Of a stretch of 64,000 nt of DNA, positions 49,421 to 59,113 are shown piece by piece. A model generated the notes under the pieces. The model made no database searches and was not told where the DNA came from. It saw only the letters and a list, made by a program, of their open reading frames with translations. This stretch comes from Caryophanales bacterium (GTDB taxonomy: Bacteria; Bacillota; Bacilli; Bacillales; Bacillaceae_J). Each line of letters begins with the position of its first letter. The first letter of the stretch is position 1. Made by a program: the position numbers and the translations under genes. Location of the stretch: the NCBI GenBank assembly GCA_012840465.1, contig DULJ01000086.1, positions 1 to 64,000 of the forward strand. The letters are read 5' to 3'.

Positions 49421-49729
49421 ATGGAACGAATCTCGCATTTTAAATTAAATCAGCCAACAATTTTACATAATGATTCTATTCCGCAAAGAATCACCCCTGC
49501 TGATGTACATAAGAAATTTTCAAGTGCTTTAATGAATGCAATCGATGAACTAAATAAATCGCAAATACAATCGGATGTTGTTACAAATCAATTTATTAAA
49601 GGTGAAATAACGGATATCCATGATGTAATGATTGCGGCACAAAAAGCAAGCGTCACTAGACAAACGGCAATTGAAATCAGAAATAAAGTAATTGATGCCT
49701 ATAAAGAAATAATGAGAATGCAAATCTAA
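49421..49729 (+). CDS. fliE: Flagellar hook-basal body complex protein FliE
   Basis: Joins the MS ring to the rod and gates rod export. The C-terminal half carries the family signature: FIKGEITDIHDVMIAAQKAS and VTRQTAIEIRNKVIDAYKEI. 102 aa. GAGGAGG precedes the ATG. Confidence 0.95.
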   Translation: MERISHFKLNQPTILHNDSIPQRITPADVHKKFSSALMNAIDELNKSQIQSDVVTNQFIKGEITDIHDVMIAAQKASVTRQTAIEIRNKVIDAYKEIMRMQI

Positions 49730-49770
49730 ATAAATAGTATAAAACATAGAGGAATATGCTGGGGGCCAAC

Positions 49771-51348
49771 ATGAACGAGAAGCTAGTAAACTACAAAAAT
49801 AAATTTATGGATTTTTGGAATACCAAGACTAAAACCCAAAAAACCATTATAGCCAGTTCAGCAGGTTCATTCATCGTCATTATGATTCTCGTTTCAATTT
49901 TTGCTACAAAACCTAATCTTGTACCTCTTTATAGCAATTTATCTCCTCAAGAAACTGGGCAAATAAAAGCTACATTGGATTCAAAAGGGATAAAATCTGA
50001 AATAATAAACGGCGGCACTACGATAAAGGTGCCGTCAGGATTAGTAGATACATTAACTGTGGAATTGGCGGCAGAAGGCATACCTGACAGCGGAGAAATA
50101 TATTTTTCATCATTTGGCGAGGGTGGATTTGGCACTACTCAAGAAGAATTTGAGATGAGAAAAAATGCGGCTGTCCAAAGTGAGCTAAAAAGACTGATTA
50201 AAAGGTTTGAAGGTGTGCAGGATGCTGAGGTTATGATTTCACTACCACAGCAAAGCGTTTTTATCGGTGAAGAGCAAGGAACTGCTTCTGCGTCAATCGT
50301 CATCTACCAAAAACCAGGCTATAAATTTAAGGAAGATCAAATTGAGGGACTATACCACCTTGTTTCTAAAAGTGTGTCAAACCTGCCTATAGAAAATATC
50401 GTTATCACAAACCAATATTTTGAGCATTTAGATCAAAAAAATTTATTTGCCGGAAATAACGGAAATGCAGGTGTAAACTTTACAGAACAATATGAGATCC
50501 AAAAGCAGGTTGAAAGGGATATTCAACATCAGGTTCAGCAAATGCTTGGGCTCATGATGGGAAGAGACAAGGTCATTGTTACGGTAACAGCAGATATTGA
50601 TACATCTAAGGTCAATACAACAAGTAATATTGTAAAACCAATAGATGAAGAGAATATGAAGGGAATTGCCATCAGTGCTGAAAAAATCTCTGAATCCTTT
50701 GTTGGTGATGGAGCTGCAGGTGGGCAAGTTGGAGTTGGACAAAATGAAATCCCAAATTATCCAGCTCAAAATGGTAATGGTAATGGCGAATATGAAAATA
50801 TTGAAGAAAGAATAAATTATGATGTCACAAGAATTATGGAAACGGTCGAAGGGTCTCCCTATAAAGTTAAGGATCTTGGAATTCAAGTGGCTATTAATAG
50901 CACGGATCTAGATGATCAAACAAAGCAAACCCTTGGTGCAGAAATTCAAAATATGCTAAATGGCATCATAAAAACAACGATCGATAATAAGGAAGCCGAT
51001 TTAAATGGAAAAGTAAATGTGACTTGGCAGGCCTTTAATGGCATTGAACCAATGCCTGTACCGACATTTATGAATATGGTTCAAAATAATATAGCGATGA
51101 TTATTGGCGGTATTATCCTCTTGTTGGCCGTTATTATTGGCTTATTCATGTTTCTTCGTAGGAATAAGAAAAAAGAGGCTATCGAAGATTTGGCTCCAAT
51201 TCCGGAAGGACCAATTATCGATATTCCAGATGTGAATGAGGAACAGCAAACGGAAGCCAGCGCAAGAAGAAAGCAGCTTGAGAAATTGGCAAAAGAAAAG
51301 CCGGATGAATTTGCAAAATTATTGCGCTCTTGGTTAGCTGAAGATTAG
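49771..51348 (+). CDS. fliF: Flagellar MS-ring protein FliF
   Basis: Forms the membrane ring on which the flagellum is built. Two membrane segments (about 25-46 and 440-463), ring-building motifs between (YSNLSPQETGQIKATLDSKG, DAEVMISLPQQSVF, IENIVITNQ), and a C-terminal FliG-binding tail ending EFAKLLRSWLAED. 525 aa from ATG 49771; an in-frame ATG at 49756 is too close to its GAGG. Confidence 0.95.
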   Translation: MNEKLVNYKNKFMDFWNTKTKTQKTIIASSAGSFIVIMILVSIFATKPNLVPLYSNLSPQETGQIKATLDSKGIKSEIINGGTTIKVPSGLVDTLTVELAAEGIPDSGEIYFSSFGEGGFGTTQEEFEMRKNAAVQSELKRLIKRFEGVQDAEVMISLPQQSVFIGEEQGTASASIVIYQKPGYKFKEDQIEGLYHLVSKSVSNLPIENIVITNQYFEHLDQKNLFAGNNGNAGVNFTEQYEIQKQVERDIQHQVQQMLGLMMGRDKVIVTVTADIDTSKVNTTSNIVKPIDEENMKGIAISAEKISESFVGDGAAGGQVGVGQNEIPNYPAQNGNGNGEYENIEERINYDVTRIMETVEGSPYKVKDLGIQVAINSTDLDDQTKQTLGAEIQNMLNGIIKTTIDNKEADLNGKVNVTWQAFNGIEPMPVPTFMNMVQNNIAMIIGGIILLLAVIIGLFMFLRRNKKKEAIEDLAPIPEGPIIDIPDVNEEQQTEASARRKQLEKLAKEKPDEFAKLLRSWLAED

Positions 51349-51362
51349 GGAGGGGGCTTTTT

Positions 51363-52376
51363 ATGTCTAAAAACTCGGATGAACTTACAGGGAAGCAAAA
51401 AGCTGCGATACTCCTTATTTCTCTTGGACCAGAAATCTCTGCGCAAGTATATAAGCACTTATCAGAGGAAGAGATTGAGAAGCTTACTTTAGAGATTTCA
51501 AGTGTGAAAAAAGTTGAAACAAAACAAAAAGAGGATGTACTTGATCAATTTCATCAAATAGCCCTTGCCCAAGAATATATTTCACAAGGCGGTATCGGCT
51601 ATGCAAAGACAGTTTTGGAAAAAGCGTTAGGACCAGAACAAGCAGCATCAATTATTAATCGTTTGACTTCCTCCTTGCAGGTTAAACCATTTGATTTTGC
51701 TAGGAAGGCCGATTCTTCCCAAATATTGAACTTTATCCAAAACGAGCATCCACAAACCATTGCGTTAATACTTTCGTATCTTGATCCGGAAAAAGCCGGT
51801 CAAATTTTATCCGCACTCCCACAAGAAATGCAGGCGGATATTGCAAAACGGATCGCTGTGATGGATAGTACATCACCAGAAATTATTAATGAAGTTGAAC
51901 AAATCTTAGAACGAAAGCTTTCTGCAACGGTGACCCAAGATTATACTCAAACTGGCGGTGTTGAGGCTGTTGTTGAAGTACTAAATGGTGTGGACAGAAG
52001 CACGGAGCGGACGATCCTTGATGCACTAGAAATTCAAGACCCTGAGCTTGCTGAAGAGATTAAAAAGAGAATGTTTGTCTTCGAGGATATCGTTACCCTT
52101 GATAATCGTGCGATTCAACGTGTTATTCGCGATTGTGAAAATGAAGATTTAATGCTTGCCCTTAAAGTGGCAAGTGAGGAAGTTAGAGAGATCGTCTTTA
52201 AAAATATGTCAAAACGGATGGCAGAAACATTCATGGAGGAAATGGAATTTATGGGACCTGTTCGCCTTCGTGATGTGGAAGAGGCACAGACAAGGATTGT
52301 TGCGACGATCAGACGTCTAGAAGAAGCAGGTGAAATCATAATTGCCCGTGGAGGAGGAGACGATATCATTGTCTAA
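51363..52376 (+). CDS. fliG: Flagellar motor switch protein FliG
   Basis: Rotor protein that meets the MotA stator. FliG-N (LTGKQKAAILLISLGPEISA), middle domain (NEHPQTIALILSYLDPEKAG, the EHPQ motif) and C-terminal torque helix with charged residues (NRAIQRVIRDCENEDLMLAL). 337 aa. GGGAGGGGG precedes the ATG. Ends 8 nt inside fliH. Confidence 0.96.
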   Translation: MSKNSDELTGKQKAAILLISLGPEISAQVYKHLSEEEIEKLTLEISSVKKVETKQKEDVLDQFHQIALAQEYISQGGIGYAKTVLEKALGPEQAASIINRLTSSLQVKPFDFARKADSSQILNFIQNEHPQTIALILSYLDPEKAGQILSALPQEMQADIAKRIAVMDSTSPEIINEVEQILERKLSATVTQDYTQTGGVEAVVEVLNGVDRSTERTILDALEIQDPELAEEIKKRMFVFEDIVTLDNRAIQRVIRDCENEDLMLALKVASEEVREIVFKNMSKRMAETFMEEMEFMGPVRLRDVEEAQTRIVATIRRLEEAGEIIIARGGGDDIIV

Positions 52377-53187
52377 GGTTATCAAATCTCCTTATACACA
52401 AACGGAAGATGGTAATAAAAGAGTAATTAAGTTAAAACCATTTACTGGTGAACTGCCTTATTTCGCTGATCGTTACAACGAGAGTGAAGAAACGCAGGAA
52501 AAGACCATTGATTTAAGACAGGTAGAAGCAGAGGCTGAGGAAATTATTCGCAATGCCGAAAAAGAAGCCATTTTAATTTTAAGAGATGCTGAAAATAAAT
52601 TACAAGAAATCATCCATCAAGTAGAAGTTGAAAAGCAAAATTGGAATAGCGAAAAAGAGCATTGGATTGAAACAGCAAAACAAGATGGGTATGCAGATGG
52701 CCTTGAGGTAGGTAGACAAGATGGAGTTCATGAGTTTAAAACTTTAATCGATACGGCTAAAGATAATGTAATCTTGAGTAAACAAGATTATCTTAAAAAT
52801 GTCGAACAATCTGAAGCAACCATTCTTCATCTGGGCTTGAAGGCAGCGGAGAAAATTATCGGTTTTACTTTGGAATTAAATGAGGATGTTTTTCTGAACT
52901 TGGTCAAGCAGGTCATTAAAGAAGTAAAGGATCATCAGGATATACTAATCCATGTTCATCCGAAGTATTATGGCCTTTTAATTTCGCAAAAAGAGGAAAT
53001 AAAAGCGTATTTCAATAACCCGACAACGCAAATTTATGTTTTTCCTGATGATGAACTACGAGAAACGGATTGTATCATCGAATCGTCATTTGGAAGAATC
53101 GACGCAAGTATAGATAGTCAACTAAACGAACTGAAGCTTAAGCTACTCCAAATTTTGGAGGGAGAGATGGAAGATGAAAACTGCTAA
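52369..53187 (+). CDS. fliH: Flagellar assembly protein FliH
   Basis: Regulates the FliI export ATPase and carries it to the export gate. Central coiled coil with AEAEEIIRNAEKEAILILRD, then a conserved E. coli FliH-like C-terminus (LGLKAAEKIIGFTLELNED). 272 aa. Start TTG 52369, 9 nt after GGAGGAGGA; an in-frame TTG at 52342 precedes that site. Overlaps fliG by 8 nt and fliI by 14 nt. Confidence 0.9.
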   Translation: MSKVIKSPYTQTEDGNKRVIKLKPFTGELPYFADRYNESEETQEKTIDLRQVEAEAEEIIRNAEKEAILILRDAENKLQEIIHQVEVEKQNWNSEKEHWIETAKQDGYADGLEVGRQDGVHEFKTLIDTAKDNVILSKQDYLKNVEQSEATILHLGLKAAEKIIGFTLELNEDVFLNLVKQVIKEVKDHQDILIHVHPKYYGLLISQKEEIKAYFNNPTTQIYVFPDDELRETDCIIESSFGRIDASIDSQLNELKLKLLQILEGEMEDENC

Positions 53188-54484
53188 ACTCATCTCGATG
53201 ATTGATTCTATTGATACGTTCAAACGATATGGTCGCGTAACAAGAGTAATCGGACTAATGATAGAATCGCGAGGGCCGGAAAGTTCTATCGGGGATTTAT
53301 GCTATATCCATGTAGGTTTGAAGCGTAAGCGGATTATACCTGCTGAAGTGGTAGGATTTCGTGATTCATTTGTTTTGCTTATGCCCTATACAGATATACA
53401 AGATATTTCTCCTGGTTGCCTCGTTGAGGCTACGGGTGAATCATTACAAATTAAGGTTGGCTCCGCCCTAATCGGAAAGGTTCTAGATCCACTTGGTCTA
53501 CCGATGGATGAAAGCCCGCTTCCGAAGGGATTAACACCAGCTCCAACAGACCAATCACCTCCTAATCCGATGAAAAGGCCACCAATTGAAGAAGAAATTG
53601 AGGTAGGCATTCGAGTGATCGACAGCACGTTAACAGTCGGTAAAGGGCAGCGGATTGGTATTTTTGCCGGTAGCGGCGTGGGAAAAAGCACATTGATGGG
53701 TATGATTGCCCGCAATTCTGAAGCTGATATTAACGTGATTGGCTTAATAGGCGAGCGTGGTCGTGAAGTAAGGGAGTTCATTGAACGTGATTTGGGTGAA
53801 GAGGGCTTGAAAAAGTCTGTTGTCGTCTGTGCAACCTCTGATCAACCGGCGCTTATGAGATTAAAGGGAGCGTATACTGCTACCGCAATTGCAGAATATT
53901 ATCGTGACCAAGGTTACAATGTAATGATGATGATGGATTCCGTGACACGTGTAGCAATGGCACAGCGAGAGATTGGACTTGCCATTGGTGAACCACCGAC
54001 CACAAAAGGATATACGCCTTCTGTTTTTGCTATTTTACCTAAACTTTTAGAACGAACCGGTATGAATGATAAAGGCTCCATTACGGCATTTTATACAGTA
54101 TTAGTTGATGGCGACGATATGAATGAGCCCATCGCTGACGCCGTTCGCGGGATTTTAGATGGTCACCTCGTTTTGGACCGAGCATTAGCGAATAAAGGCC
54201 ATTATCCTGCGATCAATGTATTAAAAAGTGTCAGCCGTGTTATGAATAACATCGTTTCGAAAGAACACCGAAAAGCTGCTGAAAGATTAAGAGACTTGCT
54301 GTCCACTTATATAAACTCAGAAGATTTAATTAATATCGGTGCTTATAAACGCGGTTCATCAAAGGAAATTGATGAAGCTATTCGCTTTTATCCAAGAATT
54401 ATCTCTTTTCTAAAGCAAGAGACAGACGAAAATATTCGAAAAACGGAATCCATATCCACTCTCATTCAATTATTCGACAATTAA
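53174..54484 (+). CDS. fliI: Flagellar export ATPase FliI
   Basis: F1-beta-like ATPase that unloads flagellar export substrates. Walker A AGSGVGKS at 165-172, LIGERGREVREFIERDLG, MMMDSVTRVAMAQREIGLA and GEPPTTKGYTPSVFAILPKL. 436 aa is normal. Starts inside fliH. Confidence 0.96.
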   Translation: MKTAKLISMIDSIDTFKRYGRVTRVIGLMIESRGPESSIGDLCYIHVGLKRKRIIPAEVVGFRDSFVLLMPYTDIQDISPGCLVEATGESLQIKVGSALIGKVLDPLGLPMDESPLPKGLTPAPTDQSPPNPMKRPPIEEEIEVGIRVIDSTLTVGKGQRIGIFAGSGVGKSTLMGMIARNSEADINVIGLIGERGREVREFIERDLGEEGLKKSVVVCATSDQPALMRLKGAYTATAIAEYYRDQGYNVMMMMDSVTRVAMAQREIGLAIGEPPTTKGYTPSVFAILPKLLERTGMNDKGSITAFYTVLVDGDDMNEPIADAVRGILDGHLVLDRALANKGHYPAINVLKSVSRVMNNIVSKEHRKAAERLRDLLSTYINSEDLINIGAYKRGSSKEIDEAIRFYPRIISFLKQETDENIRKTESISTLIQLFDN

Positions 54485-54508
54485 TCAAGTTTTTTGGGGG
54501 TAATCGGT

Positions 54509-54952
54509 ATGGCATTTAAATATAAATTTGAAAAATTATTATCGATCAAAGAAAATGAAAAAGATGTCGTTGTCGGAGAATATAACGATGCCGTCCAAAA
54601 ATTCGAGGAAGTGGCTACTAAACTCTATGAGTTGCTTAAACAAAAGGAAGATTTAATAGATCAACAAGGGAAGCAATTAACATCGGGTTTAAATGTTAGA
54701 CAAATTCTGGATTTCCAACGTTTTTTGCCACTGTTAGATAAATCGATTGCGGAGTGGCAGGTTCAAGTCGCAAAAGCTCGTAAATTTATGGAACTAAAAC
54801 AACAGCTTTTACTTGAAAAAAATATCGAGGTAAAAAAGTACGAAATAATGAAAAAAAAATCTTGGGTTACATATAGCCAATTGGAGAAAGCAGAGGAAAA
54901 TAAATTTATGGATGAGATCTCGATCCAACAATATATGAATCGAGGAAATTAG
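54509..54952 (+). CDS. fliJ: Flagellar export chaperone FliJ
   Basis: Coiled-coil stalk protein of the export ATPase. 147 aa, almost wholly helical (FKYKFEKLLSIKENEKDVVV .. EKAEENKFMDEISI QQ). The start pattern F.F.LEKLL..KE is the family's. ATG 54509 follows TTGGGGG; the TTG at 54494 lies before that site. Confidence 0.88.
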   Translation: MAFKYKFEKLLSIKENEKDVVVGEYNDAVQKFEEVATKLYELLKQKEDLIDQQGKQLTSGLNVRQILDFQRFLPLLDKSIAEWQVQVAKARKFMELKQQLLLEKNIEVKKYEIMKKKSWVTYSQLEKAEENKFMDEISIQQYMNRGN

Positions 54953-54960
54953 GTGTTTAT

Positions 54961-55581
54961 ATGAGCAATAAAGCTGAGGAACAAATCCTAATGGATGAGA
55001 GGAAAAATAGTAAATTTCAGTGGTTTTTGTTTGTTATCGTTATTCCACTCTTTTTTGCTATAGCTATCGCCTTAGTGGTGATAACAATTTCAGGTATTAA
55101 TGTATTTGACTTAGCCCAAAAATATAGTGGAGATATACCGATTATTTCATCTATCATCACTAACGATGATAAACAGGAAGAAGTTAGTGATAGTGTTTTT
55201 TCTTTAAAGGCTACAGTTGAAGATCAAAAAGCGGAAATTGCGAATTTGCAGACTGAAATCGAAAGTAAACAAAATGATCTTAAGGCTTCACAAGAAGAAA
55301 TTGATAACTTGGTTAATGAAATAAAAGCTTTGGAAGCGAAAGAAAAAGAAGCAACGATTAAGCTAGAAGAACTTGCTAAGGTATACGAAACGATGTCAGC
55401 GAAAAAGTCAGCTGCGATTCTATCCGTTATGGCAAATAAAGATACGGTTGAAATATTAGTCAAAATGAATAACGAAACAAGGGCTGCTGTGTTGGAAAAA
55501 ATGGGACCTGAAAAAGCGGCAGAACTAACAGTTTTATTAAAAACTGAAGAAAAAAAAGCCAAAATTAATAGTGAAGGTTAA
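54961..55581 (+). CDS. ylxF: Flagellar operon membrane protein YlxF (MotE/MgtE-N-like)
   Basis: 206-residue protein with one membrane segment (about 20-45), a coiled coil (about 75-140) and a C-terminal MgtE-N-like domain (ETMSAKKSAAILSVMANKD .. RAAVLEKMGPEKAAEL). This layout matches YlxF/MotE, a motility-linked inner-membrane protein that may chaperone motor parts. It lies between fliJ and fliK, as in B. subtilis. Confidence 0.85.
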   Translation: MSNKAEEQILMDERKNSKFQWFLFVIVIPLFFAIAIALVVITISGINVFDLAQKYSGDIPIISSIITNDDKQEEVSDSVFSLKATVEDQKAEIANLQTEIESKQNDLKASQEEIDNLVNEIKALEAKEKEATIKLEELAKVYETMSAKKSAAILSVMANKDTVEILVKMNNETRAAVLEKMGPEKAAELTVLLKTEEKKAKINSEG

Positions 55582-55621
55582 CAGATTAGTCATTTTTTTA
55601 CTTGAAGGGAGGTGAGAAATA

Positions 55622-56980
55622 ATGAATGCACTACCCGTATTTGTAAATCCTAAAGCTACGCCAAAGGTTGACTTTGCTAAGAAACCAATGGATAATGCGA
55701 AAAATATTGGTGAGGAAAGCCCATTTGCCAAAATGTTAAATAAAGAAGTGAACAAAAACGAAAATGTAAAAACGCTTAAGGAGAAAGTTAGTACCCGACT
55801 TTCTTTAGCTAATGACAATGGTGAAGTCGAAAAAGCCGAAATTTTGATGGATTCCGAGGAGATTCTTCAGGCAATCGATCAATTGCAACAGTTATTACCG
55901 ATGGATCAAGGCTTTATTGATCCAAAATTACTAGAAGATCCAGAAGTGTTAGCACTGTTGAATCAAATGCCACCGCCAATTCAGCAATTACTTAAGGATT
56001 TCATTCAATCAGGTCAATCATTTGAATCATTAGTAGCCCAAACGGTGACAGGCAGTAAGGAACAAATCGGTCTATTACTACTTTCCCTTTATCAACTTGA
56101 GAAAAAAGGCCAATTACCAGATGACTTGAAACAGTCTGAATTTTTGAAGCCTTTACAGCGGCTAATGAATGAATTGTTTAAGGTTCAAGTTCCTGACAAA
56201 GAAGTTCAAAGTACAAGCATGCTTTTAAGTAAGCTCAATGAGCTGCTTGCTCAAAAGAATTCGCTGAATACAGTTGAGACCATCGTGCCAGATAAATTTG
56301 AACTTAGACAAGCGATTCAAAGGGTACTATATAGTCCGTCCACTAACGGAAATACTAGTCAACAAGATACTGCTAATAAAGAATTAAATGGGGCAACAAA
56401 CAATCGTGCTGAGATGAAAGTGACACAGGCTGTTGTGAACGAGGATGTATTGGATCAACTTGTTGCTAGTTCTATCAAAGATGGAGGTTCGGTAAATCGA
56501 ATCCAACAATACGTTTTAAATGTAGGACAAGCTTCTGGCTCAGCGTTACCTGAAGATCAAATTATGGAACAGCTTCAAACGATAATGAAGCAAAGTAAAT
56601 TTACTACTTCTCCAAATGGAATGAACCAGTTGCTGATTAAGTTGAATCCTGCTCATTTGGGAACACTTACGATCAAGTTAATTGAATCAAATGGTGAAAT
56701 GATTGCTCGCATTATTGCATCATCGAAGACTGCCAAGGAAGTCATCGAAACAAACTTGAACTCACTAAGACATGTTTTTACAACACAAAATATAGCGATT
56801 GAAAAGTTCGATATACAGTATCAGGGTGACAGTCAGTATGAAGATGCAAAAGAGCGAGGCAGCAAACAAGAGGAACAGTCTAAACAGAAACAGCAAGAAG
56901 GCCTGAAACAAAGCGGCAATGATGATGATTCATCAGAGACAAATTCTTTCCAGGATGAATTATTAAATATGATCGTCTAA
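55622..56980 (+). CDS. fliK: Flagellar hook-length control protein FliK
   Basis: Molecular ruler that switches export from hook to filament type. Long, low-conservation N-terminal part (1-320) and the conserved FliK-C domain near 330-410 (QLLIKLNPAHLGTLTIKLIE, RIIASSKTAKEVIETNLNSL), then a Gln/Lys/Glu-rich tail. 452 aa. GGGAGGTG precedes the ATG. Its C-domain can be compared with YlqG upstream. Confidence 0.9.
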   Translation: MNALPVFVNPKATPKVDFAKKPMDNAKNIGEESPFAKMLNKEVNKNENVKTLKEKVSTRLSLANDNGEVEKAEILMDSEEILQAIDQLQQLLPMDQGFIDPKLLEDPEVLALLNQMPPPIQQLLKDFIQSGQSFESLVAQTVTGSKEQIGLLLLSLYQLEKKGQLPDDLKQSEFLKPLQRLMNELFKVQVPDKEVQSTSMLLSKLNELLAQKNSLNTVETIVPDKFELRQAIQRVLYSPSTNGNTSQQDTANKELNGATNNRAEMKVTQAVVNEDVLDQLVASSIKDGGSVNRIQQYVLNVGQASGSALPEDQIMEQLQTIMKQSKFTTSPNGMNQLLIKLNPAHLGTLTIKLIESNGEMIARIIASSKTAKEVIETNLNSLRHVFTTQNIAIEKFDIQYQGDSQYEDAKERGSKQEEQSKQKQQEGLKQSGNDDDSSETNSFQDELLNMIV

Positions 56981-56997
56981 GAGAGGGGGGATTTCAA

Positions 56998-57792
56998 ATG
57001 GCTAATACAATTGATCCAAGCCTATTTCTAGAGAATAATAGACAAGCACAACGAAAAGCACCGTCTAATGATTTAGGGAAAGACGAGTTTTTAAAAATTT
57101 TAATGGTGCAATTGCAAAACCAAGATCCGTTAAATCCGATGGAAGATAAAGAGTTTATCGCCCAAATGGCGCAGTTTTCGACGCTAGAGCAAATAACAAA
57201 TATGAGTAGTAGTTTCGCGAAATTTATGGAGTTTCAAAAAAGTAATGTGCTTGCATCTTATGTGGACTGGATTGGAAAAGAAGTCGATTGGGAAATTGTC
57301 ACACAGAATTTTGACGAAGAGGGAAATGAGTTGGAACCCACTATTGAAACAGGTACAGGGCAGATTGAAACCGTTCATGTAGGCGCAAATGATGTTGTTG
57401 AACTTCATTTAGCGGATGGGAAAGTTATTTATCAAGATGAAGTAAAAAGCGTTAAAAACCAATATAACAACGCATTTGAAAATCAGTTGTCCATGTCTAG
57501 TCAAATGGTCGGTATGATGGTTTCGTGGTTAAATAAGGATGATGAACAGATTGATTCCATAATTAGCTCCGTACACATGAAAAATGGCAGAATAATGTAT
57601 GAGCTTAATGATGGAACACTAATAAAAGGTGAACAGATTATCAAAGTTACCCAAAATCCTGCTAATGATGTTGCGGACTCAATCGAAGGTGAGGAACAAG
57701 TACCAATAGCTGAACCGGGCGAAAACACTGAAGCTACCGAAGAAGCAAATACAGAAACGGTAGTGTCAAATCAAGAGGAAACTACAAATTAG
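56998..57792 (+). CDS. flgD: Hook cap / hook assembly protein FlgD
   Basis: Caps the growing hook. The N-terminal signature LGKDEFLKILMVQLQNQDPL and NPMEDKEFIAQMAQFSTLEQ is clear; the rest has a FlgD-like beta domain and an acidic Glu/Thr-rich tail (about 225-264). 264 aa; GAGAGGGGGG precedes the ATG. Confidence 0.93.
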   Translation: MANTIDPSLFLENNRQAQRKAPSNDLGKDEFLKILMVQLQNQDPLNPMEDKEFIAQMAQFSTLEQITNMSSSFAKFMEFQKSNVLASYVDWIGKEVDWEIVTQNFDEEGNELEPTIETGTGQIETVHVGANDVVELHLADGKVIYQDEVKSVKNQYNNAFENQLSMSSQMVGMMVSWLNKDDEQIDSIISSVHMKNGRIMYELNDGTLIKGEQIIKVTQNPANDVADSIEGEEQVPIAEPGENTEATEEANTETVVSNQEETTN

Positions 57793-57803
57793 GTGGTGGA
57801 AAC

Positions 57804-58184
57804 ATGGATCATCGAATACAGCAATTAAACTACCATCCACTCATCCCTATTAAGCAGCAAACTAAAAAAACGGTTGAACTAACTGGACCTTCGTTTAAAG
57901 AGTTGCTCGGCAATACTATTAAAGAAGATTCAACTTTAAAAATTAGCAAACATGCTGAAAAACGTTTAAGCGAACGAAATATAAAAATAGACCAAGAGCT
58001 TTGGAACAAAATTGAACAAAAGGTGAATGAAGCAAAAGGTAAAGGTGTTAGCGATTCACTAGTTGTTACAGATCAAGCCGCGTTAATTGTCAGTGCGAAA
58101 AATAATACAGTCATAACCGCAATGGACCGAATGGAAGCAAGTTCCCAAATTTTCACCAATATAAATGGAACGATCTTAATTTAA
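57804..58184 (+). CDS. TIGR02530-type flagellar operon protein
   Basis: 126-residue protein with the flagellar-operon signature ISKHAEKRLSERNIKIDQEL and VVTDQAALIVSAKNNTVITA (TIGR02530 family). It lies between flgD and flgE, its usual place in many Firmicutes; no equivalent is recalled in B. subtilis. Function unknown; a hook-related accessory role is inferred from position only. GGTGGTGG precedes the ATG. Confidence 0.83.
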   Translation: MDHRIQQLNYHPLIPIKQQTKKTVELTGPSFKELLGNTIKEDSTLKISKHAEKRLSERNIKIDQELWNKIEQKVNEAKGKGVSDSLVVTDQAALIVSAKNNTVITAMDRMEASSQIFTNINGTILI

Positions 58185-58193
58185 CACAAGTAT

Positions 58194-58245
58194 AGAGCTG
58201 GACCGTATGGGGGCTCTCAGACACTGCTGACTGATCGACGCAGTG
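58194..58245 (+). other. Two small hairpins between the TIGR02530 gene and flgE
   Basis: AGAGC (58194-58198)/GCTCT (58213-58217) and CACTGC (58222-58227)/GCAGTG (58240-58245). They fill most of a 91-nt gap in an otherwise tightly packed operon. No T-tract follows. Confidence 0.45.
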
Positions 58246-58275
58246 GACTTAAAATGAATAAGGAGCGACAAAATT

Positions 58276-59058
58276 ATGTTACGTTCAATGTACTCAGGAA
58301 TTTCCGGAATGAAAAATTTTCAAACAAAGCTAGATGTTATCGGTAATAATATTGCCAATGTTAATACGTATGGGTTTAAAAAAGGAAGAACAACTTTTAA
58401 GGATTTAGTGAGCCAGCAGATTGCTGGTGCAACAGGTCCGATTGCTAATGGGAAAGGAGGAGTTAACCCTAGACAGGTTGGCTTAGGTAGCTCATTAGCC
58501 TCAATCGATACTATTGATATTCAAGGAAGTACACAAACAACAGGCAGACCACTCGATTTAGCAATTTCTGGTGATGGGTATTTTATATTAAGTGATGGAT
58601 CAAACAAATATTATTCAAGGGCAGGTAACTTTTATTTGGACGCATCTTGGAACATTGTAAATGCAGATGGCTTAAAACTGGATCCAAATATAAAACTCCC
58701 GGATGATACGGAATCATTTAGTATTGGTGCAAATGGAAGTGTCAACGTTGTAAAAACAGGCGCAACTACGTCTGAGTCAGTGGGTACAATTAAATTGGCT
58801 AAATTTGCGAATCCTGGCGCTTTAGAAAAAGTTGGTGGAAACCTTTATATACCTTCTGCTAATTCTGGTATCGCAGCTATAAATGATCCTGGAAATGGCA
58901 CTGGTGAACTTGTTGCCAGCGCTCTCGAAATGTCCAATGTTGATCTATCTGAAGAATTCACAGAAATGATTGTTGCCCAGCGTGGTTTCCAAGCCAACAC
59001 AAAAATCATTACAACATCAGATGAGATCCTACAAGAATTAGTTAATTTGAAACGATAA
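58276..59058 (+). CDS. flgE: Flagellar hook protein FlgE (short Bacillus type)
   Basis: Subunit of the hook. MLRSMYSGISGMKNFQTKLD and VIGNNIANVNTYGFKK start the protein, DLAISGDGYFILSD lies in the centre, and it ends EMIVAQRGFQANTKIITTSD then EILQELVNLKR, identical in layout to B. subtilis FlgE (264 aa). At 260 aa it lacks the large outer domain of enteric FlgE and could be mistaken for FlgG; operon position supports FlgE. AGGAG precedes the ATG. Confidence 0.92.
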   Translation: MLRSMYSGISGMKNFQTKLDVIGNNIANVNTYGFKKGRTTFKDLVSQQIAGATGPIANGKGGVNPRQVGLGSSLASIDTIDIQGSTQTTGRPLDLAISGDGYFILSDGSNKYYSRAGNFYLDASWNIVNADGLKLDPNIKLPDDTESFSIGANGSVNVVKTGATTSESVGTIKLAKFANPGALEKVGGNLYIPSANSGIAAINDPGNGTGELVASALEMSNVDLSEEFTEMIVAQRGFQANTKIITTSDEILQELVNLKR

Positions 59059-59077
59059 ATGATAATGTAAGGAGGTA

Positions 59078-59106
59078 GGGAGCCTGAGCCTAGCCGCTTG
59101 GCTCCC
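59078..59106 (+). other. Hairpin in the swrD leader
   Basis: GGGAGCC (59078-59084) pairs with GGCTCCC (59100-59106). A strong ribosome binding site, AAGGAGG (59069-59075), lies just before it, while the TTG usually expected as the swrD start is after it. Confidence 0.7.
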
Positions 59107-59113
59107 ATCTATT

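Noticed and set aside
58276-59058. Calling the hook gene flgG
   Set aside because: Short Bacillus hook proteins look like FlgG, but the position after flgD and near identity in layout to B. subtilis FlgE favour flgE.
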